Source of the DNA: Xylona heveae TC161
Taxonomy: Eukaryota > Ascomycota > Xylonomycetes > Xylonales > Xylonaceae
Direction of reading: 5' to 3'
NCBI RefSeq assembly: GCF_001619985.1
Contig: NW_017264204.1
Span: 251,983-315,982 of the forward strand
Length of the DNA stretch: 64,000 nucleotides
Under the pieces are notes generated by a model. It did no database searches. It had not been told where the DNA came from and saw nothing but the letters and a program-made list of their open reading frames with translations. Below, piece by piece: positions 47,001 through 59,458 of this stretch (its first letter is position 1; each line of letters starts with the position of its first letter). A program made the position numbers and the translations under genes.

Positions 47001-50000
47001 GAGTAGGAACCAACTAGACCAACCATGCCTGCGAATGCTTAATGTGGATTGACTACAGGTAGGTGGAGCTGGGTGTATCGATGCAGATGACGAGGCACCC
47101 AAGCGAGCGATGCTGTTTTGAGAGTCGGAGCAATGGCGACGACGTGTGTACAAACAGAACTGTAACATCATCGCCAAGCGCCTCATTTTTTCCCCCTTGT
47201 CTTCCCTCTTGCAATAGATACTTCCCCAATAGTCATCATTACTGTTGCTTTCTCCGAGAAAAGTCTCGCGCAGCGAACCGAGCACACACTTGTGTTGACG
47301 AAGCGGCACACCTTACGGGAATGCGTAAGGCGGAGCAGAATAGCCACTTTCAGAACCCGATGGCGCATCTCATTATCACGCGATTCTTGCATCTTCTGCC
47401 ACTCCGTCGGGCTCGGGCTTGGGCGGGCCGGCCGCAGGTCAGTCCCAAGGGAGAGGGAGAAAGAGGCTCTCTTTCCAAGGGGGTGAAGGCGACCTGCAGC
47501 ATCACAAACATGCAGACCCCCATCCAAGATTCGCTCCATCCTTCCAGATGTACGATCCGATTAGGGTAACAGCGACAGTAACAAACATTGGTTGGCTACC
47601 GAAAGCGTGGCCATCGGGGTGTGACGGCGTCTTTTGGAGCTGGGGGGAGTGGCTAGCGGGCTTGGTCCCGGACAGAGATAGGTAGGACTCTGAAGGAAAT
47701 GAAGTGGGAGTATGCCCTTGCCTCAGCACAAGCCTTGATTCTGATCCAGAGTATCGCTTTTGGGCCCCGGCTATCCTCCTTCCTGTCTCTTCAATCTAGT
47801 TCTCTTGGCCCACACACGTGCTATTTGGCGTCGGTACCGATCCGAAGGCCTGGCAGATGTCGTCAGCCGTTTTCGATCCCGTAGCGGTTCGGAGTGTGAG
47901 TAAAGAGGAAAACATGAAAGGCAAAGTGACGGCTTAGAAGATCTCACAAAAAGGTGAAGTAGAATTTCGTCCCTTTTCAGAGATACAGACCATCGGATCC
48001 GTTCTAAATCTTGAAACACATCATCGAATCCTCTCAATCTCCGCTTATTTGCGCCACTGGGCTGCAATGAGAGTATAATTCACTCTCTTCGTAGGTACTT
48101 CTCGACTCTGGACCGATAAGGGTAAGTCGCCCAGGCCACGACATGATTTCACAATCTGCCCAGATTGCGTAGTTAGAGTTGTTGGTTATCCCAGCCGCCT
48201 GGTCGTTCCCGACCCGCTATCCACTTCACGACCAGTTTAGCGCCTCGCCAAATTACACTGGCTTGCGGGCCGAAGAGTTTGTATGGTCAGAGTTTTCTAC
48301 CACGCGAGCGAGGCTGGAGAGCGAACTTTTGCACGAGAATCGGCTAAGTGAAAGTTGTCCCTCATTAAACTGAGTACTTCGGAGTGCATTTTCATTTGAG
48401 ACATGGACTTTGGCGGCTTTGGAGTCCTGAGCCATCCGGCACAATTCATTCAAACCCCAATCGCAACGCCTTCCAAGTTAGGTATATCTCTGGAAAATTA
48501 CGGCACCCCGCAGGGCTTTAGAATGTCTCACCTTGATTGGTCGGGTACGAGAGTGCCATAATCAGTCTCCGGGGGTCAAGGGGGCGTTTGGGCCAGCAGG
48601 ATCGACCCCGCTGCAGGCGGGAGTCTGCAGGACGTTCAAGTTACAGCGGTATACCGGAGACCAAAGTATGGCGCTTGTTGTGAGCTTTGCATTGAAACTT
48701 GGTTGGGGTACTGCTTAGCGAAGGCGGTACTTGAAATCAAGTCTCTATCGGTCAACGTTTTATTGTGATTCTGGGTCAAGACTTTGCCGACACACACCCT
48801 AGCCCACCTATATTCAGGAACTGTTAACTTTATCTGAACCTTAGATGAGCTGACTCTTCCAATATAGCAAGAGCGTTGACTTTGGCACGATGAAAAGCAT
48901 GATTGAAATTGAAAGCAAGAAAAGAATCATCGAAAGTGGTAGAGGCCAAAAGCCAGCTACATTGTGGAAGATAATACTGACGGAACTTCCACTACTATAG
49001 GTGCGTAGTATTCCGATATCTTTCATAAGCGAAGAAGAAGCTTCTCTCTCCTTTTTGGTCTCTGCTCTGAACCGCCCGCTCGCTTTAGAGGACGGGTTCA
49101 ACCTAGTTGGGTAAGTGGGACCGCAGGATGGCTGCTTTTGGGGAACCCCCGAAACTTCCAAGGAAAGAGATCTCAGATCATTCCAAAGTACGGTACTCGG
49201 TGAGCTTGCTCACTAGGAGATTACCTTTGGGTCGAACACTGGGAGGCTTTTCATAGATTCGTTGCGGACCCTGACGCCATTTCATTTCGGGCGATTCCCC
49301 TCCCTCGAGTGGCCTGATTTCTGTCGGCCGGGGCTGTGGTGGCGTTGTCAGTGCAGACCAGGATCTCATCGACCGGCATCAAAAGTCATCGAGATCTGAG
49401 CGCCAGGAGCCCCAGACCACGGGGCGGTTTGATGGTCCCGCCGTCTATTGTTTCCTCTGGCGGTTGCAAGCACCAGGTCAACTGTAACCGAACTCTTTGA
49501 CCTTTAGCTCAACTTACTCCGTAGGAGTTCAGCAATATCGTACGGTGAGCGGTTTCCACCCTTTCCATCCCCTGGTCGTTACAGTATTTTTCTCCTGCTT
49601 CGCTACGCTCCTTCGCATATCGCATGGCAGCAGCGCCAGTAGCCGTTGCACGGCATCTCCCGTACCCGCAATCCCCTTTGTTTTGCACTTTCCCTTTCGT
49701 GAAATAACAACAGTCCTTCCATACTCGATACCTTTTTTGATAAATGAGGGTATGATTGCTTAAAAGATGAATGATTGATTCTCGACGGTTAGACGCCTTG
49801 GTTTCTGGAGCAAGTCTCGTCAAGGAGACCATTGAGGTCCTCTATAGAGTGTCGGAGCTCAGTGCGCTCAGACAACAAAAATAGGGACGTGTCTGCCGTT
49901 ATCCATCATCGCCGAAGAGTCTGATGCTCCAGTTCTGGAATTTTCCCACGCCACTACTTCCAAGATAGCCACAGAACTAGAGGAAATTTTTTCTTCATTA

Positions 50001-50624
50001 TTCTAGCCATCATCAGCGCCGGTGGGATCGACGTTTCAAACTACCAGTAATCATAAGATTTAGTGGCCGTTGTAGCTAATAAATCCAATGGAGCAAGCAG
50101 GGAATGGCGGGATCGTGTCATCATGGTGGGGCAGACCACAGGCTATAATTGATAGTGAAGCTAGGATCTAATTGACCTGTCTCAAGTCAAGCAGCAGGCC
50201 AAACCGAAAAAAATTTTACGAGACTTTACCTGAGGGTGTCTCGAGTAATGAAAATAAATTAATACGGAACGCTGTCCGATCGGATTGCCGGCGATGTGGC
50301 TCCATCCGGTTCTAATATCCGCGCGGTGAACTGTTGGCCGATTTTCCAGACGTTGGAGTTTGTGAGCGGTTGAACGAAAAAGATGCCACTTTTGAGCTCC
50401 GAATGACGCCCATTGGTAAGAGGTAATCGTGCCCGGACTGCTTAATTCAATCCCAGACTCTATGGTATAAGAAAAGGTCACAAAGTAGAATTGGCAGCAA
50501 TGACGATAACAATGACCATGCTTGAGGGGTCGCTGCAGGGATCATCCTCCGACCGTTGGATCGCCTTAGTTGATCAGCGCCTTCAATAACGGTCGTTCGA
50601 AAGCGATCATTTACTCGCACTCCC

Positions 50625-50625
<1 letters not shown>

Positions 50626-50656
<31 letters not shown>
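50626..50656. repeat. Poly-C run of 31 bases
   Basis: An uninterrupted run of 31 C preceded by CACTCCCT. On the other strand it is a G31 tract able to form G-quadruplex structure, and its length may be an assembly estimate. Confidence 0.9.
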
Positions 50657-52105
50657 TTCTTTAGCCTCCATCACGTACGGCATACACTTCTTGCGAAGCC
50701 AGCCAGGATAATGTTTGTGTAAGAGTGAGGTTTTGTCGAGGGTAGATGCATCTTCCCCTGCCAAACAATACTTGGCGCTGTGAATGGAGAAAATCTAAAG
50801 AGTAGGTTTCCCAAAAACGCTCTCGTCTCTCAATGACTTGGGAGGGGAACGTGGCAGGCCTCCCTAATCGCGCATCCAGCAGGGCATGCCGCATGATACA
50901 TTATTTGACGGGAAATCGGCGCCAAATGCTGGCTATCTGAATGATGAAGATAGTATGCTCGCCACCTCCCTCTCCTAGCTGGCATGTAAGAAATAGATCA
51001 TTGTTTCCCCTTTTTAAGTGCACAATGAATGAAAAGTATGCGAAAAAGACTAAAAAAAAAAGAGCTTATGAAAATGGTGCCTCCGCCCTTGTATTTGTTC
51101 CCAGAATTGATCTCGTCGAAAATTTAATTCGTCACTGACACCGGCGATAATGATAAAGGTCAGTGCATTGCTCTTTGCTTCGTGATCCTTGGTACATCCC
51201 GAAATATCCGGAGTAGGGTGTTTCGTAAAGAATTAAACAATAAATAAGTATGGGCCTAGGACAGAAAGTAGAGATTCCAATCCAGTGCGTCTACTCTGTA
51301 ATTCGAGGACAAAAGCAACTCACTTCATCACATCACACACATGAGAACGGCGTCGGTCACGTTGGGGTGACAAGGGGGCCTGAACGCACCCCAAATTTGC
51401 CCTTCCCGCCCGTCAACCTGTGATCATGAACGGCTTTTTCTCAGGGGTCCTCGATGCAAAGGCGTCGATCTGGTCTAATTTGGTCTAGATTTCAATGGAG
51501 TACGCTCATCGTTATGATAAGAGGAATACCTGAGGCTTTTCACCTTCCATGTACGCGTGGCGTTTGAATAGAGAAAGAGGTGCAAAACCCTTTTGCATAG
51601 TGGCGGTGATCAATAAGGAGTAGAGACGCGTTGATCCCAGAACCCTTCCCGGTTTCGCCCCGATCCTCGTTTCGAGGGTTGATTGTCCAGGCGCCATAGA
51701 TCCTGTTCTCTCGGTCTGAGTTGCAGGCGGGCCGTACTGGACCGAGGCACTGTACCATATTGTATGTACAGTGGATGAGCCGCGTCTGTTTAATTGGATG
51801 CGGTGTGGCTTACGCACAAACGTCGCACCTGGAAAGTAGGGGATTGCTTTGCCTATCTCGCGTTGTCTGCGATTGCTCGAAATGATTCAAACACATGGGG
51901 AGGTCGCTCTTAACCGCCTACGGAGTACCTTCCTGCCCGACACAGTATGGAATCACAAACTTTGTTGTAGAATCCGATTGACGTAGTGGAGAGGTAACGG
52001 CCGTTCCCGATGTCGGTCTGCGATAATGTAGTCTACTGCTGGTTAATAACTACCTAACTTTGTGCGTTTGGGGCCCATGCGCCTCAGACATACAAAGAGG
52101 CTTGG

Positions 52106-52145
52106 ATCTCATCTGATCTGATCTCATCGCATCTCATCTCACCTC
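52106..52145. repeat. ATCTC/TGATC short tandem array
   Basis: Repeated ATCTCATCTGATCTGATCTC-like pentamers about 450 bp upstream of the small gene at 52586. Confidence 0.7.
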
Positions 52146-52585
52146 AGCGGGATGTCTAGTGTCGGGGGCTGATCCTTAGTGGCGTCATTCTTCTTCATGC
52201 TAACCTCTCAAATATTCTTGTCATTCTTCTGCTTAATTGCATATCTTCAGTTGTCTCCTCCTTTTAGACGCAATTATTTGTTGCCAGCGGAGAACCCTTG
52301 TCATTGTAGCTAGACACCACACTTCCAATATCACTGCGGTTGTAATTGTTCTATTGAATTGGCTTGATGGTCCTCAAAAACCTGCGTTGATCTGTACCGC
52401 ATACGTGAGCATGCATCGTAACCTTATAGCGTGGTCACACGTTATCGGCCATTGATCCAAATGGTTGCTGCTTCTGCGCCTTCTTTAGCCAGCCAATCTT
52501 TGGTAACGAGGTAGGTAGCGCGTGCAACCCACATTACTTTTCTAAGTCTCTGGTGGAACTCAGTGTCTCTTTGGACGTCAGACAC

Positions 52586-53218
52586 ATGCTGTGGCGCTCG
52601 GTTTCCACTATTTCTGCACGTAGCCTTTCGACATCTGCGAAGATGGTTCGATTCTCCTATAAAGACAAGGGGTTGATTGGACCCGAACAGTATGGCTTCG
52701 ATCCGGACAAGAAGCCAAATATCAATGTTTCTCTCCTAAGATGCAAGACACAGCCTGAAGCACCCTGGATTGTCGTATCGAATCCCGCAAGTTGTAAATC
52801 CACATCAAATAGTTGGCTGGCCGCTTGGGCGAGGAATGGAATCATTGAGTGCCATTCCGACCCGGAAATTACTTGGTTAGCAGCCCAAGTGGCCAGTGCC
52901 AACCTGCAATGCTCTGTCTTTTACCGATGGATGAGCCGGATCTTGAGTCATATGTTCCGTTACTGCACCATACCCTGCATTTGGTGGACCTTACCTCCGT
53001 AGCTCTGTACACTGGACACATAGAATTTCAGTATAGATTGGTGCCTGACGGTTGATCAATGCGTTGTTGCTAACGCTGCTCGATCTTTGTGAGAGATGCA
53101 CTTTACCGACAGGGGTGCACTGATCGATGGCAGACCCTTCAAGGCTCACCTATTGGTGCCCTTGAGACGAGAAGCACTGGTCAAGGCGTCGATCGAGCGA
53201 GAAACAAGCCGACACTGA
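52586..53218 (+). CDS. Small three-exon gene, product unrecognised, possible mitochondrial presequence
   Basis: Model: exons 52586-52790, 52850-53050 and 53094-53218 (176 residues). The first exon begins with a basic, Ser-rich, acid-free segment (MLWRSVSTISARSLSTSAK) typical of a mitochondrial targeting sequence. A second ATG at 52643 could start a shorter cytosolic form. The second exon reads GNYLVSSPSGQCQPAMLCL and LHHTLHLVDLTSVALYTGH. The third reads FTDRGALIDGRPFKAHLLVPL. The second intron (43 nt) has a TGCTAAC branch-like word. The three exons lie in different frames, so the gene is invisible to single-frame scans. The first donor (A/GTTGTA) is weak and is the least certain part. I do not recognise a family. 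Confidence 0.5.
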
Positions 53219-54162
53219 TTGTGGTAGGATTTATCACTGTACCATTTGAAACGAATGGAAGCGGTGTTGTCAGTCGTGTTTAATATAACTTGATATAGAC
53301 CATTTATATCCACAGTTTGGTCTCTTATTGATATTCAATTCTGGGGGCTTGAAAATTCATAATTGGCGAAGATTGGGTGGCTCGTGCTATGTGTTCCAGG
53401 ACAATATTGACCAAATCGTGGCATTCTTGCAATAAATTTAGATCGTAGCTCTTTCTCCGATTCCCGAAGGTCAATCTACGCTGATCTTACGACAGACGAA
53501 CCAATTATAGTGGCACATTTCCACGAAATCTATTTCCGATTTCCGTACTTTTCATCTAACAGGGAGTCCATGATTGTCTTCCCTCAAATACCTTGCTTTT
53601 CCACCTTGTTCTGCGGTTGCCATGCTAGGAAAAAAACACTCGTGGAAGAGCAAAGGACTTCGGTGGCTGGCTGAACGCTGCTGCCTTTCGACGCCCTGCT
53701 GTGCCACTGTTTTCGTAATGCCGTTGGGGTGTCCGTCTCCCCGATGAAAGAATAGACATTCAAATATGCAAGGTGCTTCTCTAGAGTGTCAACCGTTCAT
53801 GAAATTAACTTGTCAACGTCGATGATTTACGTTGGTATATAGCAGTACGAATCGACGCAAGCCGAAGTATTGGTGGCAACTTACTACTTGCATGGCCCCA
53901 TGACGTGCATGAAGTTGAGTTTTCTGATCATCTAGATTTACCCAATGAACGGCAGAACGAGAAAAAATTGATGATTAAATAGAAACTCTGAAAATCAGAC
54001 GTATCTTCTTCACTGGCAGTTGTATTATGATGCCATCATATAAATAATAAAGGAAGGAACCAAAAAAAAAAAAAAAAAAAATTTTTTTTAAAAAAAAATA
54101 GTTTTAAATGAATTCGTCCAGAGGGAAAGCAAATGCGAATTTTTGTTATCCCAGAATCAATA
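53219..54162. other. AT-rich spacer
   Basis: About 940 bp between the small gene and the 3' end of the BRCT gene. It ends in an A20-T8-A8 homopolymer block (54062-54099). No gene seen. Confidence 0.45.
54062..54099. repeat. A-run, T-run, A-run homopolymer block
   Basis: About 20 A, then 8 T, then 8-9 A; the T and flanking A runs can fold back on each other. It sits 60 bp beyond the BRCT gene stop codon. Confidence 0.8.
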
Positions 54163-55692
54163 TCAACTTCTCGGTTGCTTTTCGTCCAGAAGAATCCTCA
54201 AAGATTCCTTATCCCAGACTCTCTCCATAGCCTGTTTTTCTGTGTTTCCGTAAACGGCAAGCGGAATCTCACTCTCGCTCATGTACTGACCGTTGACGAT
54301 AGGAGCATTTTGTATGATGCTACGTGCCGAATCATTGGACGGGGCGACGTAGAGAAATGGTTGGCAACTTGTTTCAATCTCCTGAATAAGCCCTTGCAGG
54401 AACCTCCCTTCAGGGTCCGACACTTTGGTGCGAGTTGCAGAGGTTTGGTCCTCACTGAAGCGGTCCTCCCACGCTTTCCCAGTCTTGCCCCTGAAGAAGC
54501 TTTGGAACTTTTCGAAGGCTGTTTCGAAAGTGGACGCAACAGGTGCTAGAACGATTGCTGTTGATATGCTATTTCGATAATACTTTGCGGCGGTGGCATA
54601 GCAAGATGGAAAGAAATGAGACTCAAAGAGCTGCAATGACATATAGGTCAACTCATACAGGTCGTTACGGTATAGAGATTTCATAATTCTGGAGAAGTAA
54701 TCTAAGAGACACTTACTTTTAGATGATATCGCTCATTTATCTTGCGCTCATCATCCGTTCGGAGAAGCGTAACGTCGTACACGAGGCCGGTCTCGTCTTG
54801 GTATAGGTGGTAGTTCTCTGGACCACCCGTTCCCGTGCCATTAGCGCTGAGAAGAAAAATATCTGCTTGAAAGAAACCTTGGGAGTGATTAATTGTTCAA
54901 AAAAGCCTTCAACATGTCAAAAAGGAGAGCCCACAGACTGACTCTCGGAGAGAGGATATGATCCAGAGCCTTCGACGAGGTGAATAATAGCCAAAAAAAA
55001 AAAAAAAAAAAACGTACCGGCCAAGAGGCTATCAATGGAATCATCACAACCCTTTGCAAATGATGCTGCTGTTACCCCACATGCCATATAGGCAGATACG
55101 TTAGCCTCTAAAAGTTGAACTTCATCACTAACTGCCAACCGGGATAGATCCCCATTGTGAAATAATACTTCCACTCTGGAAATATATCTCGCAGACGCAA
55201 AACAGTTAGTTGCATGACAAGATTAACCCACCTTTCTCTCTTACTGTTTTCTTGACGGTTTTCGCGGTTTCACTTTTGGTCGCTCTATTCTTGCTTTTAT
55301 CATTTGTTACCAGCAAGTTCTTCCACAAATAAGGACCTTCCCTGCGCGGTGACCGGCGCCGTAAGGTATCTTCAAGCCAGTCGAATGAGACAATCTTAAT
55401 CTTCTTCGAAACTTGAGCTTTTTGAACTGCGATTTGGGAGTTAGTTGCTGATATATCAAAGGGATTTGATGCCCTGAAAAGAAGTAGGGAAGAGAGAAAA
55501 TATGTCCATGCCTATCCCAGTCTTCCGCTTATAGTGCATCTCTGAGCACACAACATGAGTTACGTCCTCTGTGATGCCACTGGCAAGTGTTCCCCCATTA
55601 TTCTTTATCCAACGCTTAATATTTTCGTTTGATCGACCGGGGCCAAACTCGCCACTGATAGCGATGGTACATCGCTTCAAGCAGTTGCGCAT
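54163..55692 (-). CDS. BRCT and WGR-like domain protein
   Basis: Five minus-strand exons: 55692-55512, 55426-55232, 55173-55018, 54862-54717 and 54630-54163 (381 residues). The N-terminal BRCT domain starts KRCTIAISGEFG, continues DVTHVVCSEMHYKRK, and ends IKIVSFDWLEDTL after the first intron. A basic linker follows. A WGR-like half carries YHLYQDETGLVYDVTLLR, NERYHLK and FRGKTGKAWEDRF. BRCT plus WGR is the non-catalytic part of PARP-type proteins; no ADP-ribosyl transferase domain is present. A DNA-damage or nuclear role is inferred. Joining the BRCT halves in frame needs an AG/GC donor at 55511, since no GT lies in the right stretch. The branch word ACTAAC precedes its acceptor. The poly-A tract near 54992 lies inside the third intron. 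Confidence 0.82.
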
Positions 55693-56450
55693 AATGATGC
55701 GAGTCAAGCCCAGCGATGGTCAGAGTATAATCACCTGATTAGCGAGTCTCGAAGTGAGTGAGATAGCTTTCAGTATTGCACAAGACTCTTCTTAAGAATG
55801 ATATTGCGTGAAGACAGGAGTCAAAGCAGGTCGATTTATTCTTGAAATATGAAAATGGCTTGACGACCGGCGGCAGGGGATCAAATGACGTTAGGAGAAT
55901 CCACACTGGTACAACCTAACAGAACGAAAGATGCGAGCTCTCTGGAATAAAAGGTATGAAACTTCAATATGGAAATGGCAATAATTTAACGGCAATTTTC
56001 GAGAAAGACAAATACGTATCTCCTCAAAGGCTGGTAATTCTGACTCCTTAATGGAAACTGAGGATAGTCAATACTCATAATTGACTTAGAATGGGAGGTT
56101 GGAGTATGCGGAGGTGTTTAAAGTTTCGCAGAGGGTAGATACCGGAGAAAGAGTAATGAGCCAGTGCAGCTGAACGAGCCACAAGGCTTGTGAATATACC
56201 GTGATAAACTCTAGGAAGAGACTGATGATATCCTGATTTCTTGTGGCGTTGCCTGGAAGCGTCAGATAACACTGTTGGGCTAAGGAATTTCAAGTCAACG
56301 ACTATTAAATGTGAAGGATTTATCTTGATTATGCGCACTCGATATTGAGAAGTCCCAGACCTAAGCAAGTGATAGGAGGGTGAACCGATGTTGATAATAA
56401 ACCTTTCTCTTTCTTGGTATAGATCTATCTATTGTTGAATGACGACCGCC
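55693..56450. other. Spacer between BRCT and TRPC genes
   Basis: About 760 bp, AT-rich. It holds the BRCT gene promoter and the TRPC 3' flank. No gene is supported. Confidence 0.4.
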
Positions 56451-58847
56451 TCACGAATCAGACTTGGCGGCCGTGATAAATGCCTTGATCTTTTCAATAC
56501 TCTGAGTTCCGTTGTCTTCCACGCCACTGCTCACATCCACAGCCACAACAGACGACCGAATTTGTGCCAAAGCCGATTTGACATTCTGTGCATCTAGACC
56601 ACCCGCTAGGATGACCTTGAGATGGGAGTCCTTACTGAGGGTATTTTGAACCTGGCCAAGGTCCAGCATTTGACCTGTCCCACCAGAGCCAGAGTCTAAG
56701 AGCGGGAGAGCATGAAAGCCTCGCCGACCAATGCCCAGATCGCCAGGCTTGAAGCTGTGAATTACCGGAACGGGGATAAGAGCAGCCCATTCTACAGGTT
56801 CAGAGCCATGCAATTGCACGATGTCTAGATCTAGAATCTTTTGTTGCTCCAAAATGTATGAAAGCGGTTGGTTCTGGAATACACCCACAAGCAGAGCCCG
56901 TCTGGGATGAGACAAAAATGTAGAGCTAGCATGGGAAAAGAATTCAGTTGCTGCACTGGCATTGGCTTCCGGCTGCAAAGTTGGCTTCGCATTCGGTCTT
57001 GGAGTCTGGTGAACGACTTGAGAAATACGGATGGCAGCATCATTAGATACTGAGCGCTTTCGTCCTTTGACAAGGATCATACCGATAAGATCGGCTCCCG
57101 CTTGGACAGCCGCCTCAGCAGCTTCAGGAGTTCGCGTGCCGCAGATCTTGACCAGTAGATCCTTCGTATGGATCGGTGATTGTGATTTCTCAGTGCCTCC
57201 AAGCAGCTCCGCGATAAATCTTGTGGTATCGGTGGCTCTCATGAGAGCCTCGCCAACAAGTACTGCACCAACGCCATTTTTCTTGTATGCTTCGACATCC
57301 TGAGAACCGGAGATACCACTTAAAGCGCAAACGATAGTGTCCTTGGGTACTTTGTCCATAAGTCTGCTGGTGGTGTCTAGATCAACTTCAAAGCTAGCAA
57401 GATTTCGGTTATTCACACCGATCACTTTCGAGCCTAGCTTTACTGCGATATCCATTTCATGCGCAGTGTTGACCTCAACCAAGGGCTCCATGCCGAGGGA
57501 TTGAGAATAGTGATAGAGCCTTGATAAGGTCTCTTCGTCCAGCATTTTGACAATGAGCAACACAGTGTCGGCACCTGCTAGCCGCGCCTCCAAAATTTGA
57601 TATTCATCAAAGATGAACTCTTTTCGTAGCACAGCCGGGCGATTCGGCATGCCTTCCAGGCTTTGTCTAACCAACCGTAGATCATCAATGCTACCCTTGA
57701 ACCATTCAGGCTCAGTCAAGACCGAAATGACACTGGCCCCTGCGAGGGCGTAAGTTCTGGCCTGCGCCGGAGCGCAGGTAGCCAGAGAGATAATCCCCTT
57801 CGAAGGCGAAGCACGCTTAATCTCGGCCATTAGAGAAAGCGGATAAGGTGACTGCCTCAGTCTCTCCGGGAAAGATATTTGCGGCGGAGAGAGATTGAGC
57901 TGGTAGGAGGCTTCTAAGTCGCAGAGCCTTTGAGATGGGATCTGCTTCTGAGCCGCGACCGCGGCCTTACGGTGCGTATAAATCTTCTCGAGGATTGATG
58001 GTTTATTTGTTGCCTCTGAAGCTTGTGCACTCGTCAAGCCATTGGAAACCTTTTCAGTCTTGTTTGCGTTCGATGACAAGCCCTGCAAATGCTCATTCTC
58101 TGCCCAAGTTCCACCTTGCATTCTGAGGAAGTTTTTAATCATGACTCTTCCTTCCTCCGTCAAAATACTCTCCGGATGAAACTGCACGCCCTCAATCACA
58201 TATTCTTTGTGGCGAACCCCCATGATCACACCCTTGGCGTTGTTACCTCTTGAGATCCAGGACGTGATCTCAAGACACTCTGGGAGCGAACGGTGTGTAC
58301 CAGCCAGAGAGTGATATCGAGTCACAGGGAGATCCTGAGGTAGCCCCGCAAACAATCCTTTCCCATCATGCCGCAGAGGCGATGTTTTTCCATGCAAAAT
58401 CTCTCCAGTCACGTCGACTTCACCTCCGAAAACGGAAAAAATGCATTGCCTGAAATGATAGGGATTAGCGCGCACACGAGATGAAATTATTCAAGCCTCA
58501 TGTAGGCAATAAGTAGAAAAGACTTACTCTCCCATACAAACACCGAGAATGGGAATTTTTCCACTGAAATGGCGAATCGCTTCTCGACTGATACCAGAAT
58601 CGGTTTTGGGATGACCAGGACCAGGGCTCACGACCAACTGCGTCGGTTTGAGCGCAATGAGCTCATCTAGGGTGATCTTATCATTTCTGTAAACTGTAAC
58701 AGTCGCACCCTCAAGAACTAGGTATTGATAGACATTCCAAGTAAAAGAATCGTAGTTGTCAATGAGAATCAAGTTTGAAGCACTGTCCACAGGCGGGGCA
58801 GGCTCCGGATGGTGGGGTGAATGATCAACCAGATCCGGTGCCGGCAT
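56451..58847 (-). CDS. trpC: Trifunctional tryptophan biosynthesis protein TrpC (GATase, IGPS, PRAI)
   Basis: Two minus-strand exons: 58847-58528 and 58449-56451 (772 residues). One protein carries three activities. The N-terminal class I glutamine amidotransferase serves anthranilate synthase, with nucleophile Cys104 in GVCMGEQ formed across the intron and His198/Glu200 in VQFHPES. Indole-3-glycerol phosphate synthase spans about residues 258-525 ([32 protein letters not shown]). Phosphoribosylanthranilate isomerase runs from about 538 to the end ([31 protein letters not shown]). This fusion order is standard in filamentous fungi. It works with TrpE in the cytosol. It is divergent from NUP192. 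Confidence 0.96.
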
Positions 58848-59458
58848 ATTGACAGAGCTGTATATGTGAGGGTCTTAGGCGTTTGTCCAAGCTAGACAAA
58901 AGGGTCGCCCTCAAATTGAGTCGGGAAGAGTGAACCGTTGGATAAGGCGGTTTGAAGCTGTTCGAGTCATACACAGTCTGCGCTCTAGTATATATTTATC
59001 TGACCGATTACTCCACCAAGGGAGGTCCGCTAACAATTGCACATCGGAGGTCCGGCGTCCTCGGCCGAGTCAAAAGTACGTACCCTGAGACAGCAGCCCG
59101 CAGAGATATTTTTTCCTTGTGCAAATTTATGCAGCAAGGTACGCGTACAATTAGTGCATATCTTTTTGTTTTATTACGGGACGCAGGACTGACCACTGAC
59201 GTCTTGTTGCTCTGAACGCGTTGGAAATTCAGTCTGTTGAAAGAGTTGACCACAAAAGTGATTTCTTCACCGTCTTAGATGCTTTGAACGGCATGCCCAA
59301 AGTGGCCGACGGTGCAAGTACTCATGGCACCTATAGGGGAGTCTTCCTATTTTCCCCCACTCGACAAAGTATTCTCTGGGGAACAGCCAATAATGTGAGT
59401 AGCTTTTCCATCGGTACTCAGAGGTTGAAGCTAAATACTGGGTGTCTGTGGAATCTAG
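58848..59458. promoter_or_regulatory. Divergent spacer, trpC / NUP192
   Basis: About 610 bp. It must contain the trpC promoter and the NUP192 promoter, plus the NUP192 first exon. An ATG at 59130 followed by a GTACGC donor is one candidate first exon. A frame at 59221-59394 ending at GTGAGT is another, but it does not join NUP192 in frame with a normal intron length. Confidence 0.35.

Larger units (their letters stand above)
43151..52585. other. Long gene-poor region upstream of nsdD
   Basis: About 9.4 kb in which I find no gene I can defend on either strand. Frames of up to 175 codons exist (for example 46782-47309 and 47063-47569) but overlap on opposite strands, usually lack an ATG start and have no family text. 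It contains GTGGGT and GGATGAAT repeats, a 31-base C run, G runs and two TACTCCGTA copies. Part is likely the nsdD promoter and leader. Confidence 0.45.

Noticed and set aside
46782-47309. Open frame of 175 codons on the minus strand
   Set aside because: Starts with GTG, has no motif, and overlaps the plus-strand frame above.
47063-47569. Open frame of 168 codons on the plus strand
   Set aside because: Lacks an ATG start and family text, and overlaps equally long frames on the other strand; looks like chance in GC-richer DNA.
54062-54099. A/T homopolymer block as a retroelement tail
   Set aside because: No element body, reverse transcriptase fragment or flanking duplication is visible nearby.
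59221-59394. Frame ending at a GTGAGT donor as the NUP192 first exon
   Set aside because: Joining it to the NUP192 frame needs a 29-nt intron or the wrong phase; kept only as an unresolved possibility.
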